Below are positions 5,929 to 8,125 of a DNA stretch of 8,125 nucleotides, piece by piece. The translations under genes were made by a program, and so were the position numbers. The DNA is from JBBKWG01 sp037968835 (GTDB taxonomy: Bacteria; Pseudomonadota; Alphaproteobacteria; Rhodobacterales; Rhodobacteraceae): contig JBBKWG010000289.1 of assembly GCA_037968835.1 (NCBI GenBank), forward strand, positions 1 through 8,125. The letters are read 5' to 3'. Each line of letters starts with the position of its first letter. The stretch's first letter is position 1. Below the pieces are notes generated by a model. That model did not search any database, was not told the origin of the DNA, and saw only the letters and a list, made by a program, of their open reading frames with translations.

Positions 5929-7292
5929 GTCAGTGCCTTCAGCTTGTCCGCGTCGAACTCGGGAAGGATTTCCGCGTGCGGGGTGCCGCCGATGATGCTG
6001 AGTTTCAGCCCGGTTTCTTCCAGTTTGCCTTTCAAAGTGTCCGCCGCACCATAGTCTTTCGCCTCGCGAAAATACTGCCAACGCTGCAACAGCGGTTCCA
6101 GCATGTCGCCCGACTCTGCCTCCAGAGCCTGTGTGTCGGTCGCGCGAAACCACTCCAATTCCTCGGCATCGGTCAGTCCGACAAGGCGCATCGCGGCTTT
6201 GAGATACGGGGCGGACAGCGAATTCATCTCGGTCAGGGCCAGATGCGTATTCAGATCATCCGCCAACGCATCGAGAACCCGCGCGGGCACGACCTTTGCG
6301 GCCTCGACACCGTCGGTCTTGCGATACCAGGCCGTCAGGCGTTTTTCGGCGTCGCGCCGCTTGCGGTCGGTCCAATCCATCGGTTTGCGGTAATGTGTGC
6401 TGAGAAATACGAAGCGGATGACGTCGCCGGGAATGGCGTCGTCAAGCAGATCGCGGACGGTGAAGAAATTGCCGAGCGATTTCGACATTTTCTTGCCTTC
6501 GACCTGAAGCATCTCGTTGTGCAACCAGACGTTCGCGAAGCCATAGCCCATGCACCGCGATTGCGCGATTTCGTTCTCGTGGTGGGGAAACTGAAGGTCG
6601 TTGCCGCCGCCGTGGATGTCGAAACTTTCGCCGAGGATCTCGAACGCCATGGCCGAGCATTCGATATGCCAGCCCGGACGACCGCGACCCCATGGGCTTT
6701 CCCAGCCCGGCGTCGCGTCATCGGATGGCTTCCAGAGAACGAAGTCCATCGGGTCTTCCTTGTAGGGCGCGATTTCGACGCGCGCCCCGGCGATCATGTC
6801 GTCAACCGAACGTCCTGAAAGCGATCCGTAATCCTTGTACGAGCGCACGCGGAACAGGACGTGGCCCTCGGCGACGTAGGCGTGGTCGCGTTCGATCAGT
6901 CCGGCGATCATCTTGACCATGTGCTCGATCCACTCGGTCGCGCGGGGCATCTGGTCGGGTTCAAGCGCACCGAGGGCGCCCATGTCATCAAGATACCAGC
7001 GGCTGGTTTCGTCCGTGATTTCCCGGATCGAGCGGCCTGTGTCGGCGGCGCGGGCGTTGATCTTGTCGTCGACGTCGGTGAAGTTGCGCACATAGGTCAC
7101 GTGGTCTTCGCCGTAGACGTGACGCAACAACCGGTAAAGCGTGTCGAAGACCACCACCGGCCGGGCGTTGCCCAAATGCGCGCGGTCATAGACGGTTGGC
7201 CCGCAGACATACATCCGAACGTTGTCGGGATCAATCGGCTGCAATGGCTCTTTGCGGCGGTGGGCCGTGTTATAGAGCGTAATCTCGGTCAT
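5925..7292 (-). CDS. cysS: Cysteinyl-tRNA synthetase
   Basis: This 455-residue class I aminoacyl-tRNA synthetase charges tRNA-Cys in the cytosol. All signature elements are present. MYVCGPTVYDRAHLGNARP carries zinc ligand Cys30 and the HIGH-type motif HLGN (39-42). GWHIECSAM has Cys212, and FPHHENEIAQS has His237 and Glu241, matching the zinc set of E. coli CysRS. KMSKS is at 268-272. The C-terminal anticodon-binding region ends in EFDADKLKALT. Length is normal. ATG 7292 is preferred over the in-frame ATG at 7343. It has AAGGA nine bases upstream and starts at the family's usual position (MTEITLYNT), whereas the upstream ATG has only a pyrimidine-rich stretch. It is preceded by a Cys/Ile-rich leader frame and overlaps cimA by ATGA. 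Confidence 0.97.
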   Translation of the reverse strand: MTEITLYNTAHRRKEPLQPIDPDNVRMYVCGPTVYDRAHLGNARPVVVFDTLYRLLRHVYGEDHVTYVRNFTDVDDKINARAADTGRSIREITDETSRWYLDDMGALGALEPDQMPRATEWIEHMVKMIAGLIERDHAYVAEGHVLFRVRSYKDYGSLSGRSVDDMIAGARVEIAPYKEDPMDFVLWKPSDDATPGWESPWGRGRPGWHIECSAMAFEILGESFDIHGGGNDLQFPHHENEIAQSRCMGYGFANVWLHNEMLQVEGKKMSKSLGNFFTVRDLLDDAIPGDVIRFVFLSTHYRKPMDWTDRKRRDAEKRLTAWYRKTDGVEAAKVVPARVLDALADDLNTHLALTEMNSLSAPYLKAAMRLVGLTDAEELEWFRATDTQALEAESGDMLEPLLQRWQYFREAKDYGAADTLKGKLEETGLKLSIIGGTPHAEILPEFDADKLKALT

Positions 7293-7300
7293 GAATATGC

Positions 7301-7367
7301 GTCCTTCGGGCAGATGATCCCGCGCGGGCTTTACCAAGGTCATGAGAGAGAAGAAAGGGACCGGTCC
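7301..7367 (-). promoter_or_regulatory. Candidate attenuator/antiterminator RNA segment between leader peptide and cysS
   Basis: On the minus-strand RNA, GGUCCCUUU (plus 7354-7362) can pair with the cysS ribosome binding region GAAGGAC (plus 7301-7307) through GGAC/GUCC, a bulged C, then AA/UU. The same CGGUCC is complementary to two upstream GGACCG copies: one inside the leader frame (plus 7409-7414) and one just after it (plus 7362-7367, forming the palindrome GGACCGGTCC). CGCGCGG after the leader stop (plus 7366-7372) also matches CCGCGCG within the CCCGCGCGGG palindrome (plus 7319-7328). These pairings cannot all form together. The U-rich CUUUCUUCUCUC after CGGUCC could also act as a weak terminator tail. 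This comes from pairing by eye; no folding energy was calculated. Confidence 0.35.
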
Positions 7368-7379
7368 GCGCGACGAATG

Positions 7380-7421
7380 TCAGCGGATAATGCAGCAAAT
7401 GATGGCGACGGTCCTGTTCAT
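7380..7421 (-). CDS. Leader peptide MNRTVAIICCIIR upstream of cysS
   Basis: A 13-codon frame runs from ATG to TGA and encodes MNRTVAIICCIIR. Six consecutive codons read Ile-Ile-Cys-Cys-Ile-Ile, with both Cys as TGC. Cysteine is normally one of the rarest residues, so a tandem pair directly ahead of cysteinyl-tRNA synthetase is suggestive of ribosome-stalling control. The four Ile codons match the downstream cimA, whose pathway ends in isoleucine. The ATG lies nine bases after a -10-like box, so the transcript would start at or within a few bases of the AUG. No Shine-Dalgarno sequence is present. A nearly leaderless leader peptide is reported for trpL of Sinorhizobium meliloti. The gap to the cysS start is 87 bases. 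The same frame continues upstream as an antisense shadow of the aminotransferase gene, which I reject. Confidence 0.5.
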   Translation of the reverse strand: MNRTVAIICCIIR

Positions 7422-7430
7422 GGCACGAGT

Positions 7431-7457
7431 GTTATCGTCTGGCGCGCATTTTGCCAA
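7431..7457 (-). promoter_or_regulatory. Putative promoter of the leader–cysS–cimA unit
   Basis: On the minus strand the -35 is TTGGCA (plus 7452-7457; five of six to TTGACA) and the -10 is GATAAC (plus 7431-7436; four of six), with a short 15-base spacer. Transcription would start about two or three bases before the leader ATG at 7421. The -35 overlaps a small dyad, GCCAA-N5-TTGGC (7453-7467), that could be an operator. Confidence 0.4.
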
Positions 7458-7467
7458 GACTTTTGGC
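7453..7467. repeat. Dyad GCCAA-N5-TTGGC in the divergent intergenic region
   Basis: Perfect 5-bp inverted arms separated by GACTT lie between the divergent cysS and aminotransferase units and overlap the predicted cysS -35. They are flanked by CGCGC (7443-7447) and GCGCG (7466-7470). It could be a regulator site, or chance in GC-rich DNA. Confidence 0.25.
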
Positions 7468-7550
7468 GCGATCTGCGCGGCAATGTTCGGAGTCCGGCAA
7501 CCATAGATTCCGAATTGACATCCCGGGCCGGGCTGTGGACATGTCGCGAA

Positions 7551-8125
7551 ATGGAATTCTCGAAACGTATACTGGGCCTGACAGGCGGGGGGTCGGATGG
7601 CTGGGACATTTTCCGCAAGGCGCGGGAAATGAAGGCCGCCGGCATGGATGTGATCGAGCTTACGATAGGCGAGCACGACCGGCGCACGGAACCCGAAATT
7701 CTCGACGAAATGCACAGATCGGCGCGCGGTGGCCATACCGGCTATGCCGAGTTGCCCGGCACGAATTCTCTGCGCGACGCCATTGCCGCGCGGGTGACGG
7801 AGCGCACCGGGATCAAGACCAACCGCGATAACGTCGTCGTCACCCCCGGCGGTCAGGCGGCGCTGTTCGCGGCCCATGTCGCGGCATGTGATCCGGGCGA
7901 ACGTGCGCTTTTCATCGACCCTTATTACGCGACCTATCCAGGAACGATCCGTGGTGCCGGGGCCGTGGCGCATTCGGTGCAGGCCCGTCCGGAACGTGGT
8001 TTTCAACCAGCCGGCGTGGATCTGGCGAAAGCGGCGGACGGGGCGCGCTCGCTTCTGATCAACTCGCCCAACAATCCGACCGGCGTTGTCTATAGCGATG
8101 AAACGCTTGAGGAAATCGCGGGAGT
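7551..8125 (+). CDS. Class I/II pyridoxal-phosphate aminotransferase (3' end outside window)
   Basis: These are the first 191 codons of a fold-type I, AspC-like PLP aminotransferase. LTIGEHD and GGHTGYAELPGTNSLRDAIAARV form the N-terminal substrate region. TPGGQAALFAAH is the phosphate-binding turn. DPYYATYPG carries the Tyr that stacks on the cofactor, and NSPNNPTGVVY carries the Asn that contacts the PLP ring oxygen. The catalytic Lys and the later Arg are beyond the right edge. The amino-acid substrate cannot be assigned from this half. ATG 7551 is chosen because similarity (SKRILGLTGGGSDGWD) begins immediately and no in-frame start lies close upstream. The ribosome binding site is weak (GGA 11 bases upstream). 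TTGACA at 7515-7520 could be a -35, but no good -10 follows, so I do not annotate a promoter. The gene is divergent from the cysS unit. Confidence 0.92.
   Translation, partial: MEFSKRILGLTGGGSDGWDIFRKAREMKAAGMDVIELTIGEHDRRTEPEILDEMHRSARGGHTGYAELPGTNSLRDAIAARVTERTGIKTNRDNVVVTPGGQAALFAAHVAACDPGERALFIDPYYATYPGTIRGAGAVAHSVQARPERGFQPAGVDLAKAADGARSLLINSPNNPTGVVYSDETLEEIAG

Noticed and set aside
4213..6054. 613-codon open frame on the plus strand
   Set aside because: It is exactly antisense to cimA, has no recognisable domain, and is Arg/Asp/Gly-rich as expected of shadow frames in GC-rich DNA.
5775..6818. 347-codon plus-strand frame
   Set aside because: It is antisense to the ends of cimA and cysS, both of which have strong family motifs.
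7293..7343. In-frame upstream ATG adding 17 residues to cysS
   Set aside because: There is no ribosome binding site before it, and the family start with AAGGA at 7292 is better supported.
7515..7543. TTGACA as a promoter for the aminotransferase
   Set aside because: The -35 is perfect, but no acceptable -10 lies 16-18 bases downstream.
7380..8006. 208-codon minus-strand frame
   Set aside because: Most of it is antisense to the aminotransferase gene. Only its last 13 codons, from the ATG at 7421, are kept as a leader peptide.

Overview
The window looks like ordinary chromosome from a GC-rich alphaproteobacterium, most likely a member of the Rhodobacteraceae. That placement is inference from the gene repertoire: an HNH protein ending in TWLDFLYWDAELQE, a cysS–cimA pair, and an aminotransferase opening with a SKRI..LTGGGSDGWD-type N terminus. 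No mobile element, CRISPR array, tRNA or rRNA is visible. Eight annotated genes lie on the minus strand, and one partial gene lies on the plus strand at the right edge.

Read in the direction of transcription (right to left), the minus strand appears to hold three units. Unit A (7421 to 3542) is a 13-codon leader peptide, then cysS (cysteinyl-tRNA synthetase), cimA ((R)-citramalate synthase) and a degenerate squalene/phytoene-synthase-like protein. The last three are joined by ATGA stop/start overlaps. The unit ends at a 9-bp GC-rich inverted repeat just after the last stop. Unit B (3417 to 1368) is cobK (precorrin-6A reductase), a short AlkA-type DNA glycosylase, and a phospholipase/carboxylesterase-type hydrolase, again tightly overlapped. 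Unit C (1189 to beyond the left edge) is an HNH endonuclease followed by an ATGA-coupled agmatinase-family ureohydrolase cut by the window edge. Each unit has a plausible sigma-70-type promoter upstream. On the plus strand a class I/II PLP aminotransferase starts at 7551, divergent from unit A, and runs off the right edge.

The most interesting feature is the short reading frame upstream of cysS. It encodes MNRTVAIICCIIR and begins 9 nt after a plausible -10 box. It contains tandem Cys codons flanked by pairs of Ile codons. The genes behind it charge cysteine onto tRNA (cysS) and make the first committed intermediate of threonine-independent isoleucine synthesis (cimA). This suggests a leader-peptide attenuation or translational-coupling device that could sense both Cys and Ile supply. 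The RNA between the leader and cysS has mutually exclusive pairing segments, one of which could mask the cysS ribosome binding site. This is a prediction from sequence only. I cannot say from here whether it has been described.

The intergenic gaps are short: 1190–1367, 3418–3541 and 7422–7550, plus 7293–7379 between leader and cysS. None exceeds 300 bases without a feature.
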